Assembly (NCBI GenBank): GCA_949825065.1
Contig: OX463856.1
Location: forward strand, 16,824,095-16,888,094
DNA from: Odontocerum albicorne
Lineage: Eukaryota > Arthropoda > Insecta > Trichoptera > Odontoceridae
DNA length: 64,000 nt
Direction of reading: 5' to 3'
Shown: one piece after another, positions 9,690 through 20,759 of the stretch
How positions within the stretch are numbered: position 1 is the stretch's first letter
Layout of the letters: every line of letters starts with the position of its first letter
Made by a program: the position numbers and the translations under genes
Notes under the pieces: generated by a model
Told to the model about the DNA's origin: nothing
What the model saw: the letters and a program-made list of their open reading frames with translations, nothing else
The model's database searches: none

Positions 9690-10930
9690 TGAGAGGAGGT
9701 CAATAAATTTGCAGAATGAAAAGGAAAATGTCGAAAAAATCTATTTTTATTTTTCCTTTTCAATATATTCACCATTAACTCCAATACATTTTTTAAATCT
9801 TTCAATAAACTCACGAAAAAAAGATTTGTTTTTCCCTCAAAGTTAGCCTAAATCGCACTTTTAACTTCTTCACCATTCCTAAATTTCTTCCATCAAAGTT
9901 CTTTCTTCATATTGAAAAATAAATAATAGTCAGGTGGAGCCTAATTTGGGCTGAAGGGAGGGTGATTTAATGTTTGGAATCCACAGTTGTAAAGAGTAGC
10001 CAATGTAGAATTGCTTTTGTGCATGGGTACATTGTCATGCAAAAGCAGCACTCCTTTTGTCCATTTTCCTGTCCTTTTCTGCTTCACAGCTCCTTTTAAT
10101 TGCAACGGCAGACCAGAATAGTACTCTCCAGTTATTGAGATGCCTTTATATTTGTAATCTATCAGTAGTATGCCTTCCGCATACCAAAAAAAATTGTAGC
10201 CATTATTTTTCCAGCCGATTGCGACACTTTGAAATTCTTAGGGGGCTGTGTGCTCTTTTTATGCCACTGCATGGACTTCTGCTTCAACTCAAGCTTATAA
10301 AACTAATCTCAAGTTCTATTTCCAGTAATAATTTGGCTCAAAATTTCATCGTTGCTGTTTCTGCAGAAGTCCAAAAACTGTCGTGAACATTCTGGACACA
10401 AATCCACAGATTTTTGATATCACTAGATGCTGATGGAGGATATTCAAAATCGTTGTAGGTGATACTTCAACCATCTCTGCAAGCTGTTTGTTTAGGCGGG
10501 CATCTTCCATCACAAGTGTTTCTACTCTTTTTACGATGTTTGAAGAAGTGGTCTCAACAGGCCGTCCTGGTCGGAGGTCGTCTTCAATGGATTCTCTCCA
10601 TTGCTTAAAAAGACTATGCCACGTGTAAACCATCGTTATTCCAGGGCAACTGTCCTATTAAACCGCTTACATAACTTCTAAAGTGATTTGAGGTGTTTTA
10701 CCTTGTTCTGTGAGAAACTTGATGACGACGTGGTACTCAATTTTTTCCACACATGGGATGTTATTAACGTTTGATATACTATCCTGACGATATCTTAAAC
10801 AATGTTGTCCAAATTAGACTAAAACTTGGTGAATATACTAATAATGAGTCATGTTATCTGAACATGTGCATGCGCACTACCGTCCCTTCTCTTACGTCCT
10901 TCATTTCGTGAATTTATTAACTTCCCTTGT
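9690..10930 (-). mobile_element. mariner-family element, inactive
   Basis: On the minus strand 10633-10346 encodes WRESIEDDLRPGRPVET and VKRVETLVMEDARLNKQLAE, the linker and second helix-turn-helix of mariner transposases. Further on, 10060-9960 gives a decayed LLLHDNVPMHK-like and NHPPFSP-like catalytic region. Ends are imperfect inverted repeats (GGAGGTCAATAAATT at 9694 and GGAAGTTAATAAATT reversed at 10926), with a TA at the right end. The length of about 1.24 kb is near full size, but many stops and frameshifts make it a relic. Confidence 0.8.
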
Positions 10931-10991
10931 ATATTACACTGGACAGTTATATGTCAAATTCTGTGGATTTGTTAGCTTGAATTCCAACACA

Positions 10992-11935
10992 GGGTTTTGG
11001 ATTTGATTCCCGCTGCTATCCAGAAAAAAGGGTCTCATTCTGGTTCAGAGTTTGTCAACGATGTTATTTTTAGATCTTAATATGGGATATCATCCCCAAA
11101 AGGTTAAATGTTAAATCACAAGATTAGGGTTTTGGATTTGACTCCCGCTGCTATCCACAAAAGAGGGTCTCATTCTGGTTCAGAGTTTGTCAACGATGTT
11201 ATTTTTAGATCTTAATATGCGATATCATCCCCAAAAGGTTAAATGTTAAATCACAAGATTAGGGTTTTGGATTTGACTCCCGCTGCTATCCATAAAAGAG
11301 GGTCTCATTTTGGTTCAGAGTTTGTCAACGATGTTATTTTTAGATCTTAATATGCGATATCATCCCCAAAAGGTTAAATGTTAAATCACAAGATTAGGGT
11401 TTTGGATTTGACTCCCGCTGCTATCCACAAAAAAGGGTGTCATTATGGTTCAAAGTTTGTCAACGATGTTATTTTTAGATCTTAATATGCGATATCATCC
11501 CCAAAAGGTTAAATGTTAAATCACAAGATTAGGGTTTTGGATTGGACTCCCGCTGCTATCCACAAAAGAGGGTCTCATTCTGGTTCAGAGTTTGTCAACG
11601 ATGTTATTTTTAGATCTTAATATGCGATATCATCCCCAAAAGGTTAAATGTTAAATCACAAGATTAAGGTTTTGGATTTGACTCCCGCTGCTATCCACAA
11701 AAGAGGGTCTCATTCTGGTTCAGAGTTTGTCAACGATGTTATTTTTAGATCTTAATATGCGATATCATCCCCAAAAGGTTAAATGTTAAATCACAAGATT
11801 AGGGTTTTGGATTTGACTCCCGCTGCTATCCACAAAAAAGGGTGTCATTATGGTTCAAAGTTTGTCAACGATGTTATTTTTAGATCTTAATATGCGATAT
11901 CATCCCCAAAAGGTTAAATGTTAAATCACAAGATA
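10992..11935 (+). repeat. 135-bp minisatellite, 7 units
   Basis: Unit starts at 10992, 11127, 11262, 11397, 11532, 11667 and 11802. Units are more than 95 percent alike by eye. Each contains GGATTTGACTCCCGC, which resembles a tRNA B-box. Units 4 and 7 share the variant GGGTGTCATTATGG, whereas the others have GGGTCTCATTCTGG, implying a three-unit higher-order step. The sequence just upstream (TGGATTTGTTAG at about 10965) resembles an A-box, so a SINE head may be the seed. Confidence 0.9.
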
Positions 11936-12853
11936 CTTGACCCCTAATGGGACACCTCCATTGTAACTTTCGAATCTGTGTCTGAGATACGTTCGTTCGG
12001 AGAGGAGTAATACTTTGTTTACAATATTTTTGTAATCACGGTGTACAATTTTCTGATCTTTTCAAAGTAACATAACATGTAGGAGTTACGATACAATGTT
12101 TGCAGGTGATTACGTTGCCTCGCGTAATATAAAAAGAACAACCTATCAATAAAAGTTAATGTCAGTTTCAAATTCCTTACGCTAAAATCTATAACGAATA
12201 TTTACTTTTGTTTCTGTAAAAAAATCCCTGTTTAGCAATGTAATTCATTCTAATTTATATTTACCTTCAAGTGAAATGTTTCAATGCAAGTATTGGATTT
12301 TTTTTAAAATAATGCTATCACTCATTATTATATTGGACCCTTTTTTGTTGTACTGAATTATACTTATGAATCGAGTGTGTAATATATACATTATATTGTC
12401 TGTTTTTTAAATATTTTTTTTTTACTTTTGTAAATAATGTGTGATCCTTTCGAGTTGACGACCATTATTCTAGATTAATGGTAAATACTTTATATTATTT
12501 AAACTTTCATCTACATAGTACAAGGAATAGTCATTGTTAGAAAAAGCTCAAACTGTGAGAAAAGCTTTAAAAATGAATAATAATGAGACGAAATTCATGA
12601 TTGTCTCCAAAATTAACATCATTTACAATATCTTTCTTGGAAGGGAATAAAGTGTGTTGAACAGTATTTATACCAAGGTGGTTGTTTTAACGAAAATAAT
12701 GATTTGAGAAAGGGAATATAAAAACAAATAATGATTTGAGCAAAGGAATATAAATACAAATAGAGGAAACTCGCAATGCATCTAAGATGACTAGACTTAA
12801 GTCTGGATCTGCAAACACGCACGATTGGTTGTTATATTTATCCTTTCGTTCTA
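11936..12853. other. unassigned spacer with a short duplication
   Basis: A/T-rich. A 31-bp near-perfect tandem pair (AATAATGATTTGAG...GGAATATAAA) lies at about 12697-12760. The frames at 12619-12881 overlap it and have no domain. Confidence 0.5.
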
Positions 12854-13414
12854 TAAGATGTCCCAAAACATGTGAGGACACTTGAACACCGTGCGGTTTA
12901 CTTGAACTTGCTGCAAGAATTTGTCATACCATTCATGAGAAGTTTAAGAGTGAGGAAGACTTTCATTTCCAGCTAGATGGTCCTTCCCACATCCATCGTG
13001 ATGTGAGGGCTTATCTTCATGAAAATCGGCCGAATATATGAATAGGTCGATGAAATTGCAGAGTATACCTCCCGCGCACCCCAGACTTCACGCCAATGAA
13101 CTATTAGTTTGTATATGGGGACTTATAAAAGATAAGTTTATGCCATAAAATCAGCAATACTTAATGAATTGAGATCAACCACTGAAACAGTATGCCCCCA
13201 AAACCACAACCAATTATTCGTGATGTTTGCGATTCCACGTTATTGGCTGAAGACGAACTAATATAGTCATCAACGTGACAATATATGATAATTGAAGAAA
13301 AAAAAGGTCTGTTCTCTTTAATTTAAAGTTTTAATCTTAGATATACTCGTACCTTAATAAAAACTGAATTTATAATTATTCCAAGTATGTAAACATTTTT
13401 AGGACAACCTATAT
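12854..13414 (+). mobile_element. IS630/Tc1-like element, internally deleted
   Basis: Termini TATAAGATGTCCCAAAACAT (left) and the reverse complement of the right end, TATAGGTTGTCCTAAAAAT, form inverted repeats at TA-rich sites. Inside, the plus strand reads in broken frames QLDGPSHIHRDVRAYLHEN, then RTPDFTP, LIKDKVYAIKSAILNELR and a C-terminal tail. This matches the second catalytic Asp region and the P-D-x-x-P-x-D block of IS630/Tc1-family DDE transposases. Only the C-terminal half is left; several stops are present. Confidence 0.7.
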
Positions 13415-13526
13415 AAATGGTGAACTAAAAGGCTGTATTTTTACAAAGCCACTTGGCAAAAAAAATGTTTTTGAAATATGAACGTATCCACGTATCACGT
13501 GGGCGGACAAAGTAAAAAATGTGTCA

Positions 13527-14156
13527 TTAACCTTTCCTTCCCTGTGTTGGGTATCTTCTACACGTTGCTTCTAATAACTATCAATATCTCTATAAATATA
13601 ATAAATACAAGGTTAAGATTTTAGGTATTCCTCCATAATATATTTACGCATTGATTTAAAAAATAATATTAATAATAATCAGAATTTATCGACTACATCG
13701 AGGTGTTTTGTAAAGATCGAAAACAAATTCGCATTTAAACGCTGCGAGTACCTCGTCTTGACGATAGGTGAATAGTATGTGGGAAGCGCGACACTATATT
13801 CGCATCTCACTCTTGCATACTAGACTGAATTGCGAGGAGCTGAATTGTCTCAACGTCGCAAGCATTAAGCGTAAGCGCCGGGGTATGCGACTGACGTTCC
13901 GCGCCACTAGTGGCTTCTAAGCTTGCAAATAGGTTAGACGTACGCCCGTTCCGTGAGCGTTGCCAGGTGGTTTTTTAATGTTTTCAGCAAATACATCTCA
14001 ATTATTATAATTTTTAACTTCAATTATAATTAATTAAGGGGATTATCTATGAATGTTCTTATTTTTCCGATTTAAAATCGCTAATTTTTTATTGCGTACT
14101 CACTACCCAACACCGGAGCACGCGTATTATTTTTATCACCGTAAGGGAAGGGTTAA
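13527..14156. mobile_element. TTAA-flanked piggyBac-like MITE
   Basis: TTAA at 13527-13530 and 14153-14156 bound ends CCTTTCCTTCCCTGTG and, reversed, CCCTTCCCTTACGGTGAT. GTGTTGGGTA occurs near both ends as a subterminal repeat. The right terminus resembles the right terminus of the piggyBac-like element at 16610-19245 (CCTTTTTACGGCGATGG), so the larger element is a plausible helper. The 13735-13970 core is conspicuously G+C-rich. No coding frame. Confidence 0.6.
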
Positions 14157-14974
14157 ATAAAAGAAGCTCTAATAATTGAACGTTTTTTTTAGATAATATA
14201 TAAAACCGCTGTTTCCGAACATTACGATCCCATCAACAGCGCTTCCTAATAAACTTAACAAAAAATAAGGGATTTAGAGGGATATAATATCGATAACAAG
14301 AATGTCACCTGGCACATTGCATGCAGTTCCTCACTGTACGTTTTGGCAATATTATCACAAAAAGAAATATAAAGTTTTGTCGACATAATTTTGCGTGTTT
14401 AACGGTATTTTCGAGAATTTTTTACTTTTTTCATAATACGAATATTTTTTTCGATCAAGCTATGAGATCTATTTGCATACCAACGCACCACACCTCAATT
14501 TACACATCTTAATTTGCAATCATTCGGCATGACTGTGTTATGAACACCAAGAGCTTTTTGCTTTTAAGAAGAAAATGAAAAAGCAATTGCTTCTAAGTTT
14601 CCTTTCTTTCCCTTATTTAGCCTTGAATGTATTCCTTTTCTCTATATATACCATTATTTCTTAGAAATTGGTTACATATAGAAATTGGTCGTTTATTTTA
14701 CTTGAATTTTTATTTATATTTTTTTCCTAAAATTTGTCTCGCATTAAAATAGTTTAATACAGCCAAGATGAGCTGGTCGGTCGGAAGAAATTGCGGTATA
14801 GTAATAAGCCTACCAGATGTACTATATCATATATAAACAATGTGGACAAAATTATGAAAATAAATAAATCTGTCCGTTTTATCAACTTAGCCACGGAAAT
14901 CATTCGTAAAAATGCAAATAACTATTTTTATTAATTTAATATAAATTTTTCCTTTTTTATATCCCTGGGCATAT
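14157..14974. other. unassigned spacer
   Basis: A/T-rich. A 63-aa plus frame (14321-14512) has no motif. Confidence 0.45.
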
Positions 14975-15460
14975 AAAAAATATACATAACATATGTTATG
15001 TACATTTGAAAATGTGTATATATTTTTTTATCATAACACCGTTTCCCTCTATTTATACATCCATAACAGCGCTAGATATTTTTTCCTCTTGATCCATATT
15101 TTTCTTCCTCAAGATCCATAGATCTTCTTATATAACTTCTTCCCCCCCCCCTCTTCACTCCTTTCCTAGATTTCTCAGAGTTCTAACTTTCATTCACTTG
15201 ATCAAATTATATTTTACCCAGCACTTCTTTCCTACGATTCACACTCACATTGACCTTCTTTCCACCACTTATTAAATCTACGTGCCCAAATCATCAGAAT
15301 CTGTTCTTCCTCGTTTTACTACATACTGCTATAACAGTTTTTATTAACTATTATTCTAAATTACTTCATTCCGTTTCCTGTCATGCACATATTATTTAAA
15401 AATATAACTTTCAGTACATGCATTTCCGCAGCATTCATCTATCTCCTTTCTAATAAAATT
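14975..15460 (-). mobile_element. probable LINE-D relic
   Basis: C/T-rich on the plus strand with the same run of motifs seen in clear LINE-D copies (TTCACTTGATCAAATTATA, ATGTGCCCAAATCATC-like, CATATTATTTA). These read on the minus strand as decayed forms of the reverse-transcriptase C-terminus. Contains a run of about ten C near 15143. Strongly diverged. Confidence 0.4.
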
Positions 15461-15635
15461 AAGTACGTCTACGTTTCATTTGAATATATGAAAGTGAAAA
15501 TAAATTGGCTTGTATACTTTGTGAAATGAGCATAATTTTTTTAACAGTTGTGCATAATAGTTTAATACATTTATACATGAAGTAAAATTTGAACGCAAAA
15601 GTAATAGTGGTACAATTTTAGGTAGTAAAACCTTT

Positions 15636-15806
15636 TGGGTTTATCACCAAGCAATATTCTCTAACGAACAACCAGGAAAATTTAAGAGACCTTATGTGAA
15701 AAATAGACAGGAATCATTTAAAAAAATTAATGTCGACGGAAATCGTACCCGTACCCTCGGATTGAGAGATAGGCTGCTTACTAACTAGTCCATAGAGTTA
15801 TGTATG
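15636..15806 (-). mobile_element. SINE1 copy
   Basis: On the minus strand the head ACTAGTTAGTAAGCAGCC...GGGTACGATTTCCG precedes the body and the CTGGTTGTTCGTTAGAGA...GGTGATAAACCC tail. The A-box and B-box are recognisable and the body is diverged. Confidence 0.65.
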
Positions 15807-15955
15807 TTGTATTACATCAGTCTTTAGTTCAGTTTCCTCCATAATAATTACATTTTTTATTCTGTCATACACCGACACAAACAACCTGCCACTTCATGTC
15901 CTTCGAAACTGGGAGAAACTGAGAGGTTTATTTGAAATTGACTGTTATAATTGCT

Positions 15956-16165
15956 TAGCGACCTTTGTGGTCCAGTTGGTAGACACTTGATTTCTAGCCT
16001 GGAGCTCACAATCCAATCAGTTTCTTTGAAAAGAAAATCAGATTTATTTCAAAAAGATTCCAGATTGGTTTCCCCTTAAGGTCTCCTTAACATATTTATG
16101 GCTGATTATAAGAGATTCCCGTCTAACAATAAGCCAACCAGCTTGTAATGTAGGTATATAACGAA
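15956..16165 (+). mobile_element. SINE1 copy
   Basis: A-box-like TGGTCCAGTTGGTAGAC, followed by a mutated B-box region, GGTCTCCTTAACATATTTAT, GATTATAAGAGATTCC and AGCTTGTAATGTAGGTATAT in the family order. Confidence 0.7.
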
Positions 16166-16609
16166 TAAAATAATAGCTTAATTATTTTCACGTTTTCTTT
16201 AACATACAGCTTTTTTCTTTTCTGCTTTATAACATAACAAATGTTTCATATTTTCAGTTTATGAACTGAAAAAGAATTTTATAAATATGATTAAGGGCTC
16301 ATAAATAAACTTCAGACATTGTAAACCATTGCGTTTCTTTTTAGCTGTAAGGGTCCCCTTAAATCAGATGTCAATAACTTTATCGCGTGAAGGGCGTCTG
16401 ATGTATGTATACATTTTTGACTGTTGTTAGGAATAAAAAAACTAAATTGAAGAGTTTAAATAAGTTTTGACAAAATTTACCAATTTAATTATAAAGACAT
16501 GTGTGCATAGGTTTTCACAGTGAATCGATTATTGCATATTGCTATGATTTTTTTTTTAATTAGCAATATTTCAACTCTTCTGATGACGCAATAATTAAGG
16601 TACGTTCTC
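16166..16609. other. unassigned spacer
   Basis: A/T-rich flank of the piggyBac-like element; nothing recognised. Confidence 0.5.
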
Positions 16610-16965
16610 TTAACTCTTTCACGGCTACGGACCACTTAAATGGCCCATACATAATACGTGCCGTCCTGGCGAGCGGCCATTATAGTGGCCACTAACTTTG
16701 CGTGTAGATATCTCAAGTCAAAATTAAATCTTCTTTAAAATTTTTAACCTGAATATAAGACAAAACGTGTCCTCTAGTGACATCTCTTTTAAAATCATCA
16801 AAACTTCAAGTATTTGATCCATAAGAAGGATTTAAACAGACCCCTTGCAGCCCGTCGATATTTAAAGCATTTTGAATAATCGCGCCACGCGTTCGGGCGA
16901 TCCGAAGGTCACGTTTCTAATGACGATTGCTCCCGATCAATATGAAGTATTATGCGTCGATATTT

Positions 16966-17000
16966 TTTTTGTAAATACGCGTATTGCGTATTTACAAAAA
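16966..17000. repeat. 15-bp perfect hairpin inside piggyBac 5' region
   Basis: TTTTTGTAAATACGC (16966-16980), loop GTATT, and the exact reverse complement at 16986-17000. It lies between the terminal repeat and the transposase start, where piggyBac elements often hold internal inverted repeats needed for transposition. Confidence 0.85.
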
Positions 17001-17247
17001 TTGCTTTTTCATTGTTTATGGATTATTGTTTTCTTCGATTATTGCTTCTTATATTGTCGCACTTTATTTATAGCTTTGATTTGGATACCATTACACAAAC
17101 TGTTTTTTAAGAGATTTTAACATTCACTTACTTTTACAACTTTTCAAATCGTCGTTATTTTTTATGTTACGTGTGTTATACGCCATTGAAAAATTCATAA
17201 AATTTTTAAAATAACTTTAAAAATTCAACACCGCTTATATTATCAAT

Positions 17248-18967
17248 ATGGCTAAAAGGAACTTGACTGGAGAGGAAATTGAAGATATCACGGTAGTAGA
17301 ACTTGATTCAGATTTTGAATTAACCGATGAAGAAGACGATGTTGATCCATTAGAAGAAGAGCAGAGAATGGATGATACAATTATTCCAGATATTGGAGCA
17401 ACAACCAGCGGCAATGTGGAACCAAACGAACTATTAGAAAATGTATTTTCTTCATGGAGCCGAGGTCCATTTGCGCCAATAATCCACGAGTTTGATGAAT
17501 TTTCATCTGGCATCTTGCCCTCGTGCCAACTTACACCAAAATCATCCGAACTCGATATTTTCGAATATTTTTTAAATAAAAATATAATTGAAAATGTGGT
17601 ACAACAGACTAACCAATTTTATAATTTAAAAAAATTGAGTAAGGAATATTCCGCTAAATCACGAATTCAACGCTGGGTGGATACAAATGTACCAGAATTA
17701 TATGTATTCTTTGGTGTCACAATGTTGATGACACGAAATAAGCATTTAACCATACGGGAACATTGGTCCACAGACCCACTTTTAAATAGCCCAATTTTTG
17801 GCAAGACTATGTCAAGGGACCGGTATGAACTGCTTTTAAATATGTTACATTTTTCTTATAACAACATAACAAATAGTGGTGACAAATTGCGTAAAATAAG
17901 ATTATTGCTTGATCATACTCGCAAAGTTTTTACAAGTGTCATGCTGCCTCACAAAAACTTGTGTATCGATGAGAGCATAGTTGTTTTCAAAGGTCGTCTT
18001 ATGATAACACAATACATCCCTTCCAAACGTCACAGATTCGGCATTAAATTATTTGTTTTATGTGATGTTGAAACCGGTTGTGTGTTAGATCTAATTGTGT
18101 ATTGCGGTGATGGAACAGAAATAATTTATGATAAATCGTTGGGTATATCGGGTGGAGTAAACGCTTCTCAATGACTATCTTAGAAAAGGACACAACTTGT
18201 GGTGTGATAACTGGTACACAAGCCCACAATTATTTAAGTTTTTACATGACAATAAAACAAATGCATGTGGAACCGTTCGAAAATCTCGTAAAGGTATGCC
18301 CAACTTCAAAAAAAACAAGAAAGGAGACATTGATTCTCAACATTGTGGACCCTTGTTGGCTATAAAATGGCACGATAAGAGAGAAATTCATATGCTGACA
18401 ACAATTCATAGTGACAGATTTATTTCAACAGAGAAATTAAATTATAAAACTGGCGAACAGGTAAAAAAACCTGAGTGCATTGTGGATTACAATAAAAATA
18501 TGGGTAGTGTGGACAAAACCGATATGATGCTTAGTAGTTTAAATTGCCTTCGAAAAACTTTAAAATGGTATAGAAACCTGGCTTTTCATTTTGTTGATCT
18601 ATACATGCTAAATTCATATTTTATTTACAAGCATACAACCGGAAAAACAATAGGTTTAGCGGAATTTCATTTAGCAGTTTTAAGACAAATATTTGAAAAA
18701 TATAAACTAGCATCATAATTGTCCCATTCATCTCCGTCCACTAGCAATCCACTACATCTTGGTTTATCGGGTTCAATAATAGCCGCACACAGTCCTAAAG
18801 AAATTCCAGGAACTGAAAACTGTGCGGAACCTTCTCGTCGATGCTATGAATGCGCTCATAAACATAAATTAAGGAAAAGATCTAGATATATGTGTGGTGA
18901 GTGCAATGTGAGTCTGTGTGTAACATGTTTTGGACCATTTCACGCCAGCAAACACTTTCCACAGTAG
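17248..18967 (+). pseudogene. piggyBac-like transposase (frameshift plus stop)
   Basis: The start ATG at 17248 opens a 308-codon frame: a very acidic N-terminus (residues 10-45), then the DDE_Tnp_1_7 region including the first catalytic Asp in LCIDESIVVFKGR (Asp at 17968-17970, residue 241) and the typical QYIPSKRHRFGIKLFVLCD. The frame ends at 18172-18174 after a small indel near 18150-18165. Protein similarity resumes in another frame with NDYLRKGHNLWCDNWYTSP (second Asp at 18206) and GSVDKTDMM (third Asp at 18512). A TAA at 18716-18718 separates this from a C-terminal Cys/His domain at about 18838-18960 (RRCYECAHKH, MCGECNVSLCVTCF, FHASKH), the usual piggyBac zinc-ribbon/cross-brace. All three Asp are present, so the copy was lost recently. 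It would cut and paste at TTAA sites in the nucleus. Inactive as read. Confidence 0.92.
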
Positions 18968-19254
18968 AAATATTATTATTGCAGTGTACTTATCGTTATA
19001 AACCTTTTCGTCAAAATCCAAAAACATACTTTTATTTGTATAATAGTGTTATAAGAATATTTTCTAATATTACGTGTGTATAGTGTCAGCTAAAAAATGC
19101 ATCGGCGCACAGTTCGACAGTACTCAGATTCGGGAAAGTAGTGAGTCATATTTTTATGTAGATACAATATAAATTTATTGACTTAAAACACCGCCGCCTG
19201 TGGAACACACGAAAGATACTCGAGCCATCGCCGTAAAAAGGTTAATAATATGAT

Positions 19255-20000
19255 AGCTGTTAACGAGAGTAGTTTGAAAAATTTGGTAAGAAAGCAAATG
19301 GAGTTAATTTTTTTGGAAAACCCTTTTATACATTTCAACATAGTTTCCTTTGAGGGCTACACACTTGGTCTAGGGATTTTCCATTTTGTAATCCTGTCTG
19401 AAAAATATATTTGGTCACTTGGCAAAATAGTCACTTATTGCGACGATGACATCCTGATTCGACAAAAATTCTTCCCACCGAACCATTTTTTTCATTTCCG
19501 GAACATATAGAAGTTGCACGGAGCCAAGTTATGGGTATATGGTGGACGATATACCAATTCGAAGTCCAAACCATGCATTTGGCCATTGCATCGGTTCATT
19601 TGTGGTGCGGCGCGTTGTCCTGGTGGAAGATCATTTTGTTTGCGCTCCAATCTTGGCCGTTTTTCCTTAAATTCATATTTCAAATTGTTCAATAACGCCA
19701 CATAACAAGGCTTTCGTTATTGTCTCGCCTTTTTCCAAGTAATCAATCATGATTCCTTGGGAATTCTAAAAAAAATGTGGCGAGTCATTTGTCCACAGTC
19801 ACGGATCAACGCAAAAAGTCCTTCGGATCGCGATTAAATATCAAAGTGAACAATTCAGATGATTGTCAAACGTTAACTACGCATTATATCTGGCTGAAAT
19901 TTTCATAGAGGCCGCTTGAGAAATGATTCGTACTTACCAAAAGTGATCTCACTTAATAACTATGATTTGTGGCACGTATGGTAAATCTAATAACACGACA
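19255..20000 (-). pseudogene. mariner transposase C-terminal half, relic
   Basis: On the minus strand, broken frames give DYLEKGETITKALLCGVIEQ, KTAKIGAQTK, a decayed FHQDNAPHHK box near 19640, FELVYRPPYTHNLAPCNFYM near 19520-19575 (from HPPYSPDLAPSDYxxF), then FFRQDYKME and CVALKGNYVE near 19330-19410. This is the normal order from the second catalytic Asp to the C-terminus of mariner proteins. Stops and at least three frameshifts show it is old. The 5' half decays beyond 20000. It begins within 15 bp of the piggyBac right TTAA. Confidence 0.75.
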
Positions 20001-20759
20001 TGTTTTGACTATGACGTAAGCCAAGATGCTGAAATAACGACAATTACGAGCATAATACACCAGACACGGAAAAAAAACCTTCAGAATTGCCTGATAAACA
20101 TCTAGCGTCCTCGTGGCTAGGCTCACTCTCCTAATGGAAGGGATGTATCTTGGCTGGAAGGATGTCATGGAATGAGTTCTGACCTTTTGATAGATTCCCT
20201 CTTAAATTTATTTTCTGTTCCATTGCCTTAAAATATACGGGATATTTCAGGATATAACAAAAATATATTTTGTTATCCATAAACCTATTATTCTTTTATT
20301 TCAATTTTATATATCTCTGTCAAGGCTCATTCTGTTACGAGACAGCTGACTTACACCCACGGGATTCAAATGTAAACACAGATAAATAGTTCAATAGATC
20401 TGAGCTGCAGCCATTCGTATCATTTGATAACTCTCAGCAAACAATGTCTTCAGTTTATTTCTTCGTTTGTTGAAATTCGGAGCCTTATTTTATTTTCTCT
20501 CTTTACAGTGAATCTGAGACTATGTGTGTGTGTGTTTGAGTATGTGAGTATGTGCATTTATATTTTTAACAATTTTTAAACAATTTTCATTTAGCGTATT
20601 ACTGTATGACCTGTTTATTTCTTATAAATGATTTTATTGTATTACTAATGTGTTAAAGGGCGTTCGCTGAAAAACATCTGACGTCTTCGCGGACGAGCTC
20701 GTTTTTGAAGTGAAAGTTTTATTGGCGCGGTAGGGCAAATTGGCCTGAACGTCATGAAA
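20001..20759. other. unassigned spacer
   Basis: The segment 20500-20700 (GTGAATCTGAGAC..., TGTGTGTGTG, GTATTACTAATGTG, AAACATCTGACG) is loosely similar to 45045-45215, probably a dispersed repeat end. Otherwise nothing recognised. Confidence 0.45.

Larger units (their letters stand above)
16610..19245 (+). mobile_element. piggyBac-like DNA transposon, nearly full length
   Basis: TTAA at 16610-16613 and 19242-19245 gives the target signature of piggyBac elements. The ends read TTAACTCTTTCACGGCTACG and, reversed, TTAACCTTTTTACGGCGATG, a 24-nt imperfect inverted repeat with about 17 matches. The total is about 2.64 kb, normal for an autonomous element. The transposase lies in the middle on the plus strand, with about 630 bp of 5' sequence holding a 15-bp hairpin and about 275 bp of 3' sequence. 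It abuts an older mariner relic on its right. Confidence 0.9.

Noticed and set aside
17235..17513. 92-aa minus Ser-rich frame
   Set aside because: Antisense shadow of the acidic N-terminus of the piggyBac transposase.
18150..18200. Programmed frameshift in the piggyBac transposase
   Set aside because: No slippery heptamer is obvious, residues are missing at the junction compared with the family, and a downstream stop is also present; mutation is simpler.
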